Of a stretch of 64,000 nucleotides of DNA, positions 17,380-26,604 are shown one piece after another. Below the pieces are notes generated by a model. The model did not search any database. It saw nothing but the letters and a program-made list of their open reading frames with translations, and was not told the DNA's origin. Origin of the DNA: Nocardioides sp. ChNu-153. Lineage in GTDB: Bacteria > Actinomycetota > Actinomycetes > Propionibacteriales > Nocardioidaceae. Where the stretch lies: NCBI RefSeq assembly GCF_030466625.1, contig NZ_JADEVT010000003.1, positions 186,001 to 250,000 of the forward strand. The letters run 5' to 3'. Position numbers and translations under genes: made by a program. The number at the start of each line of letters is the position of its first letter. Positions within the stretch are counted from its first letter, which is position 1.

Positions 17380-18750
17380 ATGCCCACGGACCTGATCAAC
17401 GCCGACTTCGTCTACCTGCTGGCCGGGATCTCCCTGCTGCTCGCCGTGGTGCTCCCCCACGCACTGAGCTCCGTGGCCCTGTCCGCCCCCACCGTGCTGC
17501 TCGGCGTGGGGGTGCTGGCGGGGCTCCTGCCGCTGCCGGCGGAGGTCGTGCTGTCGCCCACGGAGGACCGCCCGTTCATCGAGCACCTCGCCGAGCTGAC
17601 CGTGCTGGTCTCGCTCATGGGCGTGGGGCTCGCTCTCGACCGGCCGCTCAGCTTCCGCTCCCGCGCGTCGTGGCGGCGGTGGGGCACGACGTGGCGCCTG
17701 CTGCTGATCGCGATGCCGCTCTCCATCGCGGCCGCGGCGTGGCTGGGCTGGTGGGTGCTCGGCCTGGCGCCCGCGTCGGCGCTCCTGCTCGGCGCCGTCC
17801 TCGCGCCGACCGACCCCGTGCTCGCCTCCGACGTGCAGGTCGCGGGCCCCACCACCGACGAGGAGGACGACGACCAGGTGGACGGGGCCGTCGACGAGCG
17901 CGACGAGGTCCGCTTCGCGCTGACGTCCGAGGCCGGGCTCAACGACGCGCTCGCCTTCCCGTTCGTCTACCTCGCCATCATCGTCGTGGGTGCCGGGTCG
18001 GCGCTGGACGACGTCGGGAAGTGGCTGGCCTGGGACCTCGTCGGCAAGATCGTGGTCGGCGCGGCCGTCGGGATGCTCATCGGGTGGGCGCTCGCCAAGG
18101 CGGCCTTCCGGTCCCGCGTGCGGTCGGTCCGCACGGCGGAGACGGGTGAGCCCCTCCTCGTGCTCGCCGCCGTCCTGCTCTCGTACGGCGCGGCGGAGGT
18201 CGCCCAGGGGTACGGCTTCCTGGCCGTGTTCGCGTGCGCCATGACGTTGCGGTCCTTCGACCGCACCGACAGCTACCACGCGCTCATGCACGGGGTCGTG
18301 GAACGGCTCGAGCGGCTGCTGACGCTCGTGGTGCTCCTCCTCCTGGGGGTCGCGATCTCCGGCGGGCTGCTCGACGCGCTCAGCTGGCGGGGCGCCGTCC
18401 TGGGCATCGCCCTCGTCCTGCTGGTCCGTCCGGTCACGGCGTGGCTGGCCCTGCGGATCGGCCCGCGCCCCCGCGACCGGGTCGGCGACGACCACCTCCA
18501 GCCGCGCGAGCGCTGGGTCACGGCGTTCTTCGGCATCCGGGGGATCGGCTCGATCTACTACCTCGCCTACGCGACGGGGCAGGACCCCTTCTCCGGCCAG
18601 GACACGCTGTGGGCCACGGTCGGCTTCGTCATCGCCTTCTCCGTCGTGCTGCACGGCATCTCGGCGACGCCCGCCATGACGTGGCTCGAGCGGCAGCGTC
18701 CCCAGCCGGCGGCCGAGGACGGCGACGTGCAGGAGGCCGCCGGGCCCTGA
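17380..18750 (+). CDS. NhaP-type Na+(K+)/H+ antiporter
   Basis: A 456-residue CPA1-family membrane antiporter with 12-13 helices. ILAPTDPVLASDVQV-like (AVLAPTDPVLASDVQV) is the TDPV ion-site motif, and SEAGLNDALAFPFVYLAI carries the conserved END-type Asp. AFFGIRGIGSIYYLAYA is the conserved late-helix motif. It exchanges cations for protons at the cell membrane. The acidic loop TDEEDDDQVDGAVDERDE lies between two helices. Nothing notable is in the 138-nt upstream spacer. Confidence 0.9.
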   Translation: MPTDLINADFVYLLAGISLLLAVVLPHALSSVALSAPTVLLGVGVLAGLLPLPAEVVLSPTEDRPFIEHLAELTVLVSLMGVGLALDRPLSFRSRASWRRWGTTWRLLLIAMPLSIAAAAWLGWWVLGLAPASALLLGAVLAPTDPVLASDVQVAGPTTDEEDDDQVDGAVDERDEVRFALTSEAGLNDALAFPFVYLAIIVVGAGSALDDVGKWLAWDLVGKIVVGAAVGMLIGWALAKAAFRSRVRSVRTAETGEPLLVLAAVLLSYGAAEVAQGYGFLAVFACAMTLRSFDRTDSYHALMHGVVERLERLLTLVVLLLLGVAISGGLLDALSWRGAVLGIALVLLVRPVTAWLALRIGPRPRDRVGDDHLQPRERWVTAFFGIRGIGSIYYLAYATGQDPFSGQDTLWATVGFVIAFSVVLHGISATPAMTWLERQRPQPAAEDGDVQEAAGP

Positions 18751-18766
18751 CGGACCCGGGCGTCGC

Positions 18767-19987
18767 TCAGCGGCGGCGCAGCGACCCCAGGAAGTCCGCG
18801 ATCCGCTCGATCGCCTCGGTCAGCACGTCGACGTCCGGCAGCGTGACGAGCCGGAAGTGGTCGGGCTCGAACCAGTTGAAGCCCGTGCCGTGCGTGACCA
18901 GCAGCTTCTTCGCGCGCAGCAGGTCGAGCACGAACGCCTGGTCGTCGACGATGCCGAACATCTCGGTGTCGAGCCGCGGGAAGCAGTAGAGCGCGCCCAT
19001 CGGCTCGACGCAGGAGACGCCCTCGATCTCGTTGAGCAGGCGCCAGGCCGTCTTGGACTGCTCGTAGAACCGACCGCCGGGCACGATGTACTCGTTGATC
19101 GACTGGTAGCCCCCGAGCGCGGTCTGGATCGCGTGCTGGGCCGGCACGTTCGCGCACATGCGCATGTTGGCGAGCAGCGTCAGGCCCTCGAGGAAGCTCG
19201 CCGCGGCGTGGCGGGGGCCCGAGATCATCACCCAGCCGGCGCGGTAGCCCGCGATCCGGTAGGCCTTCGAGAGCCCCGAGAACGTCAGGCAGAGCACGTC
19301 GTCGCCGGCGTACGCGGCCGTGTGGTGGTGCACCGCGTCGTCGAACAGGATCTTCTCGTAGATCTCGTCGCTGAAGACGACCAGCTCGTGGCGCCGGGCG
19401 ATGTCGACGAGGCCCTTGACGGTCTCCTCGCTGTAGACCGCGCCCGTCGGGTTGTTCGGGTTGATGATGACGATGCCCTGCGTGGCCGGGGTGATCTTGG
19501 CCTCGATGTCGGCGAGGTCGGGGTTCCACCCGTCCTCCTCGTCGCAGCGGTAGTGCACCGGCGTACCGCCCGAGAGGGTCACCGCTCCCGTCCACAGCGG
19601 GTAGTCCGGGGCCGGCACGAGGATCTCGTTGCCGTCGTCGAGGAAGGCCTGCAGGACCAGCGAGATCATCTCGGAGACGCCGTTGCCGATGAACACGTCG
19701 TCGACGGCGGTCTCGGTGAGGCCGCGGGACTGGTAGTACTGCGCCACCGCGGTGCGCGCCGAGTAGATCCCCCGCGAGTCGGAGTAGCCCTGCGCGTCGG
19801 GCAGGTGCGCGACCATGTCGGCCACGATCGACTGCGGCGCCTCGAACCCGAAGGGCGCCGGGTTGCCGATGTTCAGCTTGAGGATCCGGTGACCCTCCGC
19901 CTCCAGCCGCTGTGCCTCGACGAGGATCGGGCCCCGCACGTCGTAGCGCACGTTCTGCAGCTTCTTGCTCTGGACGATGTCGCGCAT
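18767..19987 (-). CDS. Alanine-type PLP aminotransferase (AlaA/AlaT-like)
   Basis: A 406-residue class I aminotransferase. The cofactor lysine is in SGLSKAYRIAGYRAGW, with NPNNPTGAVYS and FSDEIYEKI upstream. The N-terminus (QSKKLQNVRYDVRGPILVEAQRLEAEGHRILKLNIGNPAPFGF) is characteristic of the alanine/glutamate-pyruvate enzymes that make alanine from pyruvate. ATG 19987 matches the family start. Convergent with the antiporter. The frame open further upstream is antisense to nothing credible and is not used. Confidence 0.9.
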   Translation of the reverse strand: MRDIVQSKKLQNVRYDVRGPILVEAQRLEAEGHRILKLNIGNPAPFGFEAPQSIVADMVAHLPDAQGYSDSRGIYSARTAVAQYYQSRGLTETAVDDVFIGNGVSEMISLVLQAFLDDGNEILVPAPDYPLWTGAVTLSGGTPVHYRCDEEDGWNPDLADIEAKITPATQGIVIINPNNPTGAVYSEETVKGLVDIARRHELVVFSDEIYEKILFDDAVHHHTAAYAGDDVLCLTFSGLSKAYRIAGYRAGWVMISGPRHAAASFLEGLTLLANMRMCANVPAQHAIQTALGGYQSINEYIVPGGRFYEQSKTAWRLLNEIEGVSCVEPMGALYCFPRLDTEMFGIVDDQAFVLDLLRAKKLLVTHGTGFNWFEPDHFRLVTLPDVDVLTEAIERIADFLGSLRRR

Positions 19988-20085
19988 GCGGCTCAGTCTC
20001 GCAGCCCCGGGCGTCGGGGTGCGCGCGGGTTTGCCGCGCGCGGCGGTCCGACCCGGAGCCGGTGGACCGCTCGGGGCCCCGCCTC

Positions 20086-20520
20086 CTACGCCTGCTTGCT
20101 CGCCGCGACCGCGAGGCGGTCGACGAAGTCGTTCATGACGTCGCCCGAGTGACCCTTCACCCAGCGGAACGCCACGTCGCCGCGGCCCGACACCTCGGCG
20201 ACGAGCGGCTCCCACAGGTCGCGGTTGGCGACCGGCTTGCGCGCGCTGTTGGTCCAGCCGCGCTCGAGCCAGCCCGCCCACCAGCGGTCGCGGAAGCAGT
20301 GCACGACGTACGTCGAGTCGCTGACCACCACCAGCGGCCCGGGGTTGGCGAGCACCGCCTCGAGGGCGGCGCGGATCTCCATGCGCTGGTTCGTCGAGGC
20401 CCGCTCGCCGCCCGACGCGTGCGTGGTCTGGTCGAGCGCCCACGCCCAGCCGCCCGGGCCGGGGTTGCCCGCGCAGGCGCCGTCGGTGAAGACCTCGACG
20501 GCCCCGGGCGGCGCCACCAT
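20086..20520 (-). CDS. rnhA: Ribonuclease HI
   Basis: A 144-residue RNase H1 that removes RNA from RNA-DNA hybrids. Catalytic carboxylates are visible: Asp13 in FTDGACAGNPGPGGW, Glu48 in RMEIRAALEAV, Asp68 in VVVSDSTYVV and Asp131 in NDFVDRLAV; His124 is in VKGHSGD. The ATG at 20520 is the start nearest the conserved domain; upstream Arg/Pro-rich codons are not family-like. The spacer 20521-20748 holds one CCGCCGTAC motif (20568-20576) and the divergent thioredoxin promoter. Confidence 0.93.
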   Translation of the reverse strand: MVAPPGAVEVFTDGACAGNPGPGGWAWALDQTTHASGGERASTNQRMEIRAALEAVLANPGPLVVVSDSTYVVHCFRDRWWAGWLERGWTNSARKPVANRDLWEPLVAEVSGRGDVAFRWVKGHSGDVMNDFVDRLAVAASKQA

Positions 20521-20748
20521 GTCCGCGGGCCGCGGGCGGCGCGCCCGGGTGGTGCGGGTGGCGGGGGTACGGCGGGACGCGGTCGGCACGGAGGGGCTCC
20601 TCGGTCGGCGGGGGGCGCGGGGGTCGGGCGGGTGGAGAGGAGACCGTAGCCGCGCGGCGGGCTCCCGGCGTACCCGGGGAACACCAAGCCGGTCGGCGGC
20701 GTTGGGCAGGGGTAGCACGGACCGCTGCCGACGACGACAGGAGTGCAG

Positions 20749-21144
20749 ATGACGACCGTGACCGTGGGTGCCGCCGACTTCGAGCGCACCGTGATGGAGA
20801 ACGACCTGGTGCTGGTGGACTTCTGGGCGTCGTGGTGCGGCCCCTGCCGCCAGTTCGCGCCCGTCTTCGACAAGGCCTCGGAGCAGCACGGCGACGTGGT
20901 GTTCGCGAAGGTCGACACCGAGGCCGAGGCCCAGCTCGCGCAGGCCGCGCAGATCACGTCGATCCCGACGCTGATGGCGTTCAAGAAGGGCCAGCTGGTC
21001 TACCGCGAGGCGGGCGCCCTGCCGGCCACCGCGCTGGAGCAGCTCATCACCGCCGTGAAGGACCTCGACGTCGAGGCCGCCCTGGCGGAGCAGGAGGCCG
21101 CCGAGAAGGCGGCCCAGCAGGACCAGCCGGGCCCGCAGGCCTGA
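20749..21144 (+). CDS. Thioredoxin
   Basis: A 131-residue thioredoxin with active site WCGPC (Trp29 to Cys33), the cis-Pro loop ITSIPTLMAF, and a C-terminal acidic/Gln-rich tail after the fold, about 20 residues longer than E. coli TrxA. It reduces protein disulfides in the cytoplasm. AGGAG lies 5 nt before ATG 20749; the in-frame GTG at 20743 overlaps that site. No thioredoxin reductase gene is adjacent. Confidence 0.93.
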   Translation: MTTVTVGAADFERTVMENDLVLVDFWASWCGPCRQFAPVFDKASEQHGDVVFAKVDTEAEAQLAQAAQITSIPTLMAFKKGQLVYREAGALPATALEQLITAVKDLDVEAALAEQEAAEKAAQQDQPGPQA

Positions 21145-21180
21145 GCGGGGCCGCGCCGGCCCGGCCCGTGACAGGACCCC

Positions 21181-22710
21181 TCACAGGGCCAGGCCGGTGC
21201 GGCTCCACCACACCTCGTAGGTCACGACGACCAGCGCGACCCAGGCCGGCAGCAGCACCGCCGAGAGCCGCAGCAGGTCGCGCGGCGCGAACCCGTCGCC
21301 ACGGTCGTCGGCGTCGGCGAACACGAGCAGCGCCTTCGAGCTGACCGGCAGCGTCAGGCAGTAGTCGATACCGGTGCTGACGAGGAACACCACCGCCACC
21401 GCGTCGAGGTCGAGGCTGGCGGCGAGGTAGAGCGACGGCGGCACGAGCGCGATCGCCCGCACCGTGTGCGACGTGACGTAGAGGTGCGCCGTCGCGCTCA
21501 GCAGCGCCAGCACCGCCACGACCGCGAGCGGCGACGCCAGGTCCTGGACGCCGCTGAGCGCGAAGAGGCCGCCGACGACCCAGTCGCCCGCGCCCGACGA
21601 CACGAGCGCGCCGCCGAGCGCCAGCGCGCCGGCCACGAAGAGCACGAGCGACCACGACACCTCGCCGAGCCCCTCCTTCCACGTCATCACCCCGACCGCG
21701 GGGGCGCAGAGCGCGAGGGCCGCCAGCAGCGTCACCGTCGCGATCTCGAGGCCGTGCAGCGGCTCGGTGAGCCACCCGGCCAGGGCGAGCCCGAGCACCG
21801 CGCCCGCCACCCGCTCCGCACGGCTCCAGGGCGCTCGCTCCACGGCCGGTACGGCGACCGCCCGCCGCCGCTCGTCGCGCCGCAGGAAGAGCAGCTGCAC
21901 CGCCAGGCAGGTCAGCGCGCTCGCGGCGATCGCGAACGGCATGCCCCACAGCGCCCACGCGGCGTACGAGATCGTCTCCCCCGTCGCCTGGTGCAGCAGG
22001 TCGACGGCCACGAGGTGCGAGGTCGCCCCGACGAGCGTGCCGACGGTGGACACGAGCACGACGCTCGGCACGAGCAGGGCCAGCGCGCGGGTCACGCGCC
22101 GCTCGCTGCCGCGGTCGCCGTGCCCGGTCCTCGGGCCGTCGAGGTGCTCGCCCAGCGCGCGGTGCACCGGCAGCAGCACGGCCGCGCGACCCGACGTGGA
22201 GGGCACGAGGAACGCCAGCGGCACGATCGCCGCGGTGACGAGCCAGAAGGTGCCGCCCACGGTCCGGGCCCGGCCGACGACGGCGGCCGTGAGCCGCCCC
22301 GCGAGGCCCGAGCGGGCCAGCGCCCCGCCCACCACGAAGGCCCCGACCACGAGCCAGACGACGTCGTTGCCGAGCGAGGCGAAGAGGGCGTCCTGCCCGC
22401 CGACCGGCACGGTGGCGAGCACGCCGGCGCCGAGGGCGACGTACCCCGCGTCGAGGTCCGTCAGCGTCCACAGCACCGTCGCGACGCCGAAGGCCAGCAG
22501 CGCCAGCCGGGCGTCGAGCGACAGCCCGTCGGGCACCGTCACGAGCGCGGCCACGTCGACGACGAGCGCCGCCGCCCAGGTGGTGCGGCCTGAGACCCGC
22601 ACCCCCGGGCGCCGCGGGCCCGGCCGACCGGGCAGCGGCCGCGTCCCCTCCTCGTACGGCGGGTGCTCCCCCACCCCGGTGATCGGCCGGGTGTCGACGT
22701 CGACGCTCAC
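21181..22710 (-). CDS. DASS/SLC13-family anion transporter
   Basis: A 509-residue symporter-like membrane protein with about 12 helices. Two inverted halves contain LVPSTSGRAAVLLPV and VSTGIDYCLTLPVSSKALLVF, the SNT-like helical-hairpin positions of divalent anion:Na+ symporters. It likely imports a carboxylate. GTG 22710 shares GTGA with the stop of the glycerate kinase gene, so the two are co-translated; a hydroxy-acid such as glycerate or tartrate is the inferred substrate. Confidence 0.82.
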   Translation of the reverse strand: MSVDVDTRPITGVGEHPPYEEGTRPLPGRPGPRRPGVRVSGRTTWAAALVVDVAALVTVPDGLSLDARLALLAFGVATVLWTLTDLDAGYVALGAGVLATVPVGGQDALFASLGNDVVWLVVGAFVVGGALARSGLAGRLTAAVVGRARTVGGTFWLVTAAIVPLAFLVPSTSGRAAVLLPVHRALGEHLDGPRTGHGDRGSERRVTRALALLVPSVVLVSTVGTLVGATSHLVAVDLLHQATGETISYAAWALWGMPFAIAASALTCLAVQLLFLRRDERRRAVAVPAVERAPWSRAERVAGAVLGLALAGWLTEPLHGLEIATVTLLAALALCAPAVGVMTWKEGLGEVSWSLVLFVAGALALGGALVSSGAGDWVVGGLFALSGVQDLASPLAVVAVLALLSATAHLYVTSHTVRAIALVPPSLYLAASLDLDAVAVVFLVSTGIDYCLTLPVSSKALLVFADADDRGDGFAPRDLLRLSAVLLPAWVALVVVTYEVWWSRTGLAL

Positions 22711-23888
22711 GCCGCCCCCATCTGGCACCCGATGAGCACGAGCCGCATCGCGCGCTCGGCGGCCTCGGTCAGCAGCTCGGGGCAGCGGGCGATCGACTCC
22801 TCGAGGCTGAGCGGCAGCGGCACGATCGACGCGACGGCGTCGATGCCGATGTCGTGCACGTGGTGGGCGCGGCGCCCGATGGTGCCGGCCAGGGCGAAGA
22901 CCGGCTTGCCCTGCGCCTTCGCCCGGCGCGCGACCTCGGCCGGCACCTTGCCGTGCGGCGTCTGCTCGTCGACGGCACCCTCGGCGGTGATGACGAGGTC
23001 GGCGCGCGCGATGAGGTCGTCGAGGTCGACGTGGTCGAGCATCACGTCGAAGCGCGGCATGAGGCGGGCGCCGAGGCCCGCGGCGAGGCCCGCGCCGAGC
23101 CCGCCGGAGGCGCCGGTGCAGGGCCCGGTCGCGAGGTCGACGCCCGCGGCCTGCACGCCGTCGCGGCGCAGCACCTCGGCCCAGCGCTCCATGGCACCGG
23201 CCAGCAGCTCGACCTGCGCCGGGCTCGCCCCCTTCTGCGGGCCGAACACGCGGGCGACGCCGCGCGGGCCGGTCAGCACGTTGTGGGGGTTGCAGGCGAC
23301 GAGGAGGTCGACGTCGGCCAGGCGGGGGTCCAGCCCGGAGAGGTCGAGCGAGGCGACGTCAGCCAGGGCGCTGCCACCGGGCCCGACCTCGGCGCCGCGG
23401 GCGTCGCGCACCCGCGCGCCCAGCGCCTGGAGCGCGCCGGCGCCGCCGTCGCAGGTGCCGGAGTCGCCGCAGCCGACGAGGATGCGACGGGCACCCTCGT
23501 CGAGCGCGGCCCGGATCAGCTCACCGACGCCGCGGGTCGTCGTGGCGCCGGGGTCGCGCAGCCCGGCGGGCACGAGCCGCAGCCCGGCGGCCTGGGCCAT
23601 CTCGACGACCGCGGTGCCGCGGGCCTCGCCGCCGAGCAGGGCGAGCGTGGCCGTGACCGGCTCGCCGACGGGGCCCGTCACCGTGCGGGTGACGAGGCGA
23701 CCGCCGGTCGCCGCGGCCAGGGTGCGCGCCGAGCCCTCACCCCCGTCGACCACCGGGACGCGGTCGACGACGACCCCGGGGAGGGCACGCCGTACTCCCG
23801 CGGCGATGGCGTCGGCCACCTGCTCGGCCGACAGGCTCTCCTTGAATCCGCTGGGGGCGATCAGGACCCGGCCCGGGACGTTCATCAT
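22707..23888 (-). CDS. Glycerate kinase (GlxK/GarK type)
   Basis: A 393-residue glycerate kinase of the type I family: VLIAPSGFKESLSAEQVADAIAAGVRR at the start, VPVVDGGEGSARTL, GCGDSGTCDGGAGALQALGARV and LIARADLVITAEGAVDEQTPHGK are all conserved. It phosphorylates D-glycerate to 2-phosphoglycerate (or 3-phosphoglycerate). GAGGAGGAG precedes the ATG. It is the first gene of a two-gene operon with the DASS transporter, a coherent uptake-and-activation pair. Confidence 0.92.
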   Translation of the reverse strand: MMNVPGRVLIAPSGFKESLSAEQVADAIAAGVRRALPGVVVDRVPVVDGGEGSARTLAAATGGRLVTRTVTGPVGEPVTATLALLGGEARGTAVVEMAQAAGLRLVPAGLRDPGATTTRGVGELIRAALDEGARRILVGCGDSGTCDGGAGALQALGARVRDARGAEVGPGGSALADVASLDLSGLDPRLADVDLLVACNPHNVLTGPRGVARVFGPQKGASPAQVELLAGAMERWAEVLRRDGVQAAGVDLATGPCTGASGGLGAGLAAGLGARLMPRFDVMLDHVDLDDLIARADLVITAEGAVDEQTPHGKVPAEVARRAKAQGKPVFALAGTIGRRAHHVHDIGIDAVASIVPLPLSLEESIARCPELLTEAAERAMRLVLIGCQMGAA

Positions 23889-24023
23889 CGGCTGCTCCTC
23901 CTCGTGGGCGCGGCGATCGCCGCGCGCTGAGGAGGACGGTGCCGTTCACCCGTGAGACACCTGTGAGTCGTCCATGAGGCACCTCTCACGGAGGCGCCGC
24001 GCGAGCCGGGTGGCCGGGCCGCG

Positions 24024-25064
24024 TCAGTCGGCCAGCAGCTCCCGCACGCGCGGGGCGACCTGCGTGCCGTAGAGCTCGATGGCTCGCATGAGCCGGCCGT
24101 GCGGCATCGGGCCGTTGGAGTACTTCAGGTCGAAGCGCTGCACGCCGAGCCCGCGCACGGTGCGGGCGATCTTCGCCGCGACGGTCTCCGGCGAGCCGAC
24201 GTAGAGCGAGCCGACCTCGATCTCGGCGTCGAACTGCTCGCGGGTCGCCGGGCCCCAGCCGCGCTCGCGGCCGATTCGGTCGCGGTTGGCCTTGAAGTGC
24301 GGGAACAGCAGCTCGCGCGCCTCCTCGTCGGTGTCGGCCACGAAGCCGGGCGAGTGCACGCCCACCGGCAGCAGCGGCGCGTCCGCGTCGTCGCCCAGCT
24401 CGCGCAGTGCGCGGTGGTAGAGGTCCACGTAGGGACCGAAGCGCTCCGGCTCGCCGCCGATGATGGCGAGCATCATCGGGAACCGGTAGTGCGCCGCCCG
24501 CACGACCGACTCGGGCGAGCCGCCGACGCCGACCCAGGTCGGGATGTGGCCGGCGGTGGGCCGCGGGAAGACCTCGGCCTCCTCGAGCGGCCCGCGCACG
24601 GAGCCGCGCCAGCTGACGGGGCCGTCGGCCTGCAGCGCCGCCCACAGGTCGAGCTTCTCGGAGAAGAGCCGCTCGTAGTCGCCGAGCTCGAAGCCGAAGA
24701 GGGGGAACGACTCGGTGAAGGAGCCGCGGCCCAGCGTCACCTCGGCGCGGCCCGGGGCGAGCGCGTCGATCGTGGCGAACCGCTCGTAGACGCGCACCGG
24801 GTCGTCGGAGCTCAGCACGGTGACGGCGGTGCCCAGCAGGATGCGCTCGGTGCGCGCGGCGACCGCGGCCAGCACGACGTCGGGGGCGGAGACCGCGTAG
24901 TCGTCGCGGTGGTGCTCGCCGATGCCGATGGCGTCGACCCCCACCTGGTCGGCGAGCACGGCCTGCTCGACGACGTCGCGCACGACCTGGGCGTGGGGAA
25001 CGGGCCGGCCGTCGTCGTCGACGGTGACGTCCCCGAACGTGTCGAGGCCGAGGTGGACGGTCAT
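24024..25064 (-). CDS. LLM-class flavin-dependent oxidoreductase
   Basis: A 346-residue luciferase-like monooxygenase. GLDTFGDVTVDDDGRPV, VDAIGIGEHHRDDYAVSAPDVVLAA, ERFATIDALAPGRAEVTLGRGSFTESFPLFG and PTWVGVGGSPESVVRAA are typical of the Atu2307/SP_0267 subgroup. It uses FMN (or F420) to oxidise an unknown small substrate. GGAGG lies 5 nt before the ATG. An inverted repeat at 25106-25123 upstream may bind a MarR- or HxlR-type regulator, not encoded nearby. Confidence 0.88.
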   Translation of the reverse strand: MTVHLGLDTFGDVTVDDDGRPVPHAQVVRDVVEQAVLADQVGVDAIGIGEHHRDDYAVSAPDVVLAAVAARTERILLGTAVTVLSSDDPVRVYERFATIDALAPGRAEVTLGRGSFTESFPLFGFELGDYERLFSEKLDLWAALQADGPVSWRGSVRGPLEEAEVFPRPTAGHIPTWVGVGGSPESVVRAAHYRFPMMLAIIGGEPERFGPYVDLYHRALRELGDDADAPLLPVGVHSPGFVADTDEEARELLFPHFKANRDRIGRERGWGPATREQFDAEIEVGSLYVGSPETVAAKIARTVRGLGVQRFDLKYSNGPMPHGRLMRAIELYGTQVAPRVRELLAD

Positions 25065-25105
25065 GGGTGCCTCCGGTGGGTCGGCTGCCGGGCGGTGGCC
25101 CGATC

Positions 25106-25123
25106 TGGTTGCACAGTCAACCA
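25106..25123. promoter_or_regulatory. Inverted repeat upstream of LLM oxidoreductase
   Basis: TGGTTG (25106-25111), 6 nt, CAACCA (25118-25123). Read on the minus strand it includes TTGACT, resembling a -35 element inside a MarR-like operator. It lies about 45 nt before the start codon. Confidence 0.5.
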
Positions 25124-25146
25124 CTTTAGTCGTCCCAGGATTCCGC

Positions 25147-25479
25147 TCACCCCTCGCGGGGCGCGTACATGATCACGGCCATCCCGGCGAGGCAGATCGC
25201 GGCGCCGGCCACGTCCCAGCGGTCGGGGCGGTAGCCGTCGGCCACCATCCCCCACAGGATCGAGCCGGCCACGAACACCCCGCCGTACGCCGCGAGGATG
25301 CGCCCGAAGTGGGCGTCGGGCTGGAAGGTCGCGACCACGCCGTACGCGCCGAGGGCCAGGAACCCGACCCCCACCCAGAGCCAGCCGCGGTGCTCGCGCA
25401 GGCCCTGCCACACCATCCAGGCCCCGCCGATCTCGAGCACGGCGGCGACGGCGAACAGGGCGAGGGAGCGGGCGACCAC
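25147..25479 (-). CDS. YnfA/UPF0060 family membrane protein
   Basis: A 110-residue protein with four helices: [66 protein letters not shown] and [18 protein letters not shown]. This matches the UPF0060/YnfA family, related to small multidrug resistance (EmrE-like) exporters. Length and topology are normal for the family. GTG start. It is a stand-alone gene. Confidence 0.9.
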   Translation of the reverse strand: MVARSLALFAVAAVLEIGGAWMVWQGLREHRGWLWVGVGFLALGAYGVVATFQPDAHFGRILAAYGGVFVAGSILWGMVADGYRPDRWDVAGAAICLAGMAVIMYAPREG

Positions 25480-25617
25480 GCGGTCAGGCTAGGCCGTCGG
25501 GGAACGGGCGGGATCACGGTGGAGAGACCCTGCGGCGGGGGCGGGGGGTGTGGCACGATCAGCCGCGGGTCCGCGATCGCGACCCACCCACTGCAGCACC
25601 GAGGGGTCACGGGGGCC

Positions 25618-25917
25618 ATGCACACGACCGACGCACGCGACGGGGGCGACGACATCGTCCGCGAGTACGTCGCGCTCGACCGCGCCCTGCGCCGGCTCGA
25701 GGCCGTCGACGCCGGCCAGTCCGCGGGCCTGCGCCTGCAGCTCTACCGGGCGCGTGCCGCGTACCACCGCAGCGGGGCCCGGGGTCAGGCGGCGTACGCC
25801 GACACGCTCGCCGTCCTCGGCGCCGCCTGCGCGAGCGCGCTGGTCGAGGCGGGCCACGGCGACGCGGCCCCCGAGCGGCCCGTCGCGCACGACGCTCGCG
25901 ACACCTCGTCGCGCTGA
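25618..25917 (+). CDS. Small hypothetical protein
   Basis: A 99-residue soluble, Ala/Arg-rich, largely helical protein (VALDRALRRLEAVDAGQSAGLRLQLYRARAAYHRSG). No family was recognised. A weak GAGGGG lies 11 nt before the ATG. Codon position bias is coding-like and no better frame exists on either strand. It is convergent with the DUF1905 gene, 3 nt between the stops. Confidence 0.5.
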   Translation: MHTTDARDGGDDIVREYVALDRALRRLEAVDAGQSAGLRLQLYRARAAYHRSGARGQAAYADTLAVLGAACASALVEAGHGDAAPERPVAHDARDTSSR

Positions 25918-25920
25918 GCC

Positions 25921-26220
25921 TCAGCCGATCCGCACGCCCAGCGTCACCACGTCACCCAGCTCCACTCCCTCGGCGCGCCGCAGCGCGACCTTGACCGGCA
26001 CGACGTACCCGCCGTCCTTCGCGAACAGGGACGTCGGCAGCGTGGTCGCGCCGAGCGTGACGACGGCCGGGATCATCCCCCAGCCGTAGGTGACGACGGC
26101 GGCCAGCGCGCGGATCTCCTCGGCGTCCTCGGGCCCGACGGCCACGAAGTGGAACGGCGCGGGGCCGCGCCACCAGAACACCTCACCGGTGACCTCCAGC
26201 TCGAGCATCGAGGGCTGCAT
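25921..26220 (-). CDS. DUF1905 domain protein
   Basis: A 99-residue protein with the DUF1905 core: VTGEVFWWRGPAPFHFVAVGPEDAEEIRALA then YGWGMIPAVVTLGATTLPTSLFAKDGGYVVPVKVALRRAE. The family is a small beta-barrel of unknown function. TACCGT ends 6 nt before the ATG, so the mRNA is probably leaderless; the 15 nt TACCGTGCCGCCATG are identical to those before the gene at 32318. Two hairpins lie just upstream. Confidence 0.8.
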   Translation of the reverse strand: MQPSMLELEVTGEVFWWRGPAPFHFVAVGPEDAEEIRALAAVVTYGWGMIPAVVTLGATTLPTSLFAKDGGYVVPVKVALRRAEGVELGDVVTLGVRIG

Positions 26221-26228
26221 GGCGGCAC

Positions 26229-26256
26229 GGTACGGCGGGGGCCCACCCGCCGTACC
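26229..26256. repeat. Palindrome of two facing CCGCCGTACC motifs
   Basis: GGTACGGCGGG (26229-26239) and CCCGCCGTACC (26246-26256) form a perfect 11-bp inverted repeat around a 6-nt loop. It overlaps the putative promoter of the DUF1905 gene. It is the only site in the window where two copies of the dispersed motif face each other closely. Confidence 0.75.
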
Positions 26257-26257
26257 C

Positions 26258-26306
26258 CGTTCGTGGTGCCAGCGCCACGGAAAGTGCGGCGCTCCCACCA
26301 CGAACG
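26258..26306. repeat. Imperfect long hairpin, copy C of the dispersed family
   Basis: 20-nt arms (26258-26277 and 26287-26306) pair at 17 of 20 positions around a 9-nt loop. Sequence similarity to copies A and B is clear, especially on the reverse strand (AGCGCC and TTCCGTGGCGCTG shared). It sits between divergent genes, so here it cannot serve as a simple convergent terminator. The rest of the 26221-26604 spacer shows nothing recognisable. Confidence 0.75.
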
Positions 26307-26604
26307 GGCGCGCAAGGAACACCCGGCCTGCTCAAGGTCGGCCCCGGAGGCTCAAGGCCGGGCGGTGGACGGTTGCGCAACAGTTGTCGCGCTCTCGCGC
26401 CGCGCTGGTGGCTGGGGGCGCACAGTGGGGGTGGGCCCGCGGTGGTGTCCAGCAGAGGGCCTCGCCGCGGGCCTCTCCACGTCCCGGGCGGGAGCGCGCC
26501 CGGCCCGCGTCGTCCGGTGACCCGCGATGAGTTCCGTCGGCGGCGGCGGTCAGACTCGCCGTACCGCACCCCCCGCCCCCGGCGGGCCACCGAAGGAGAG
26601 AGCC

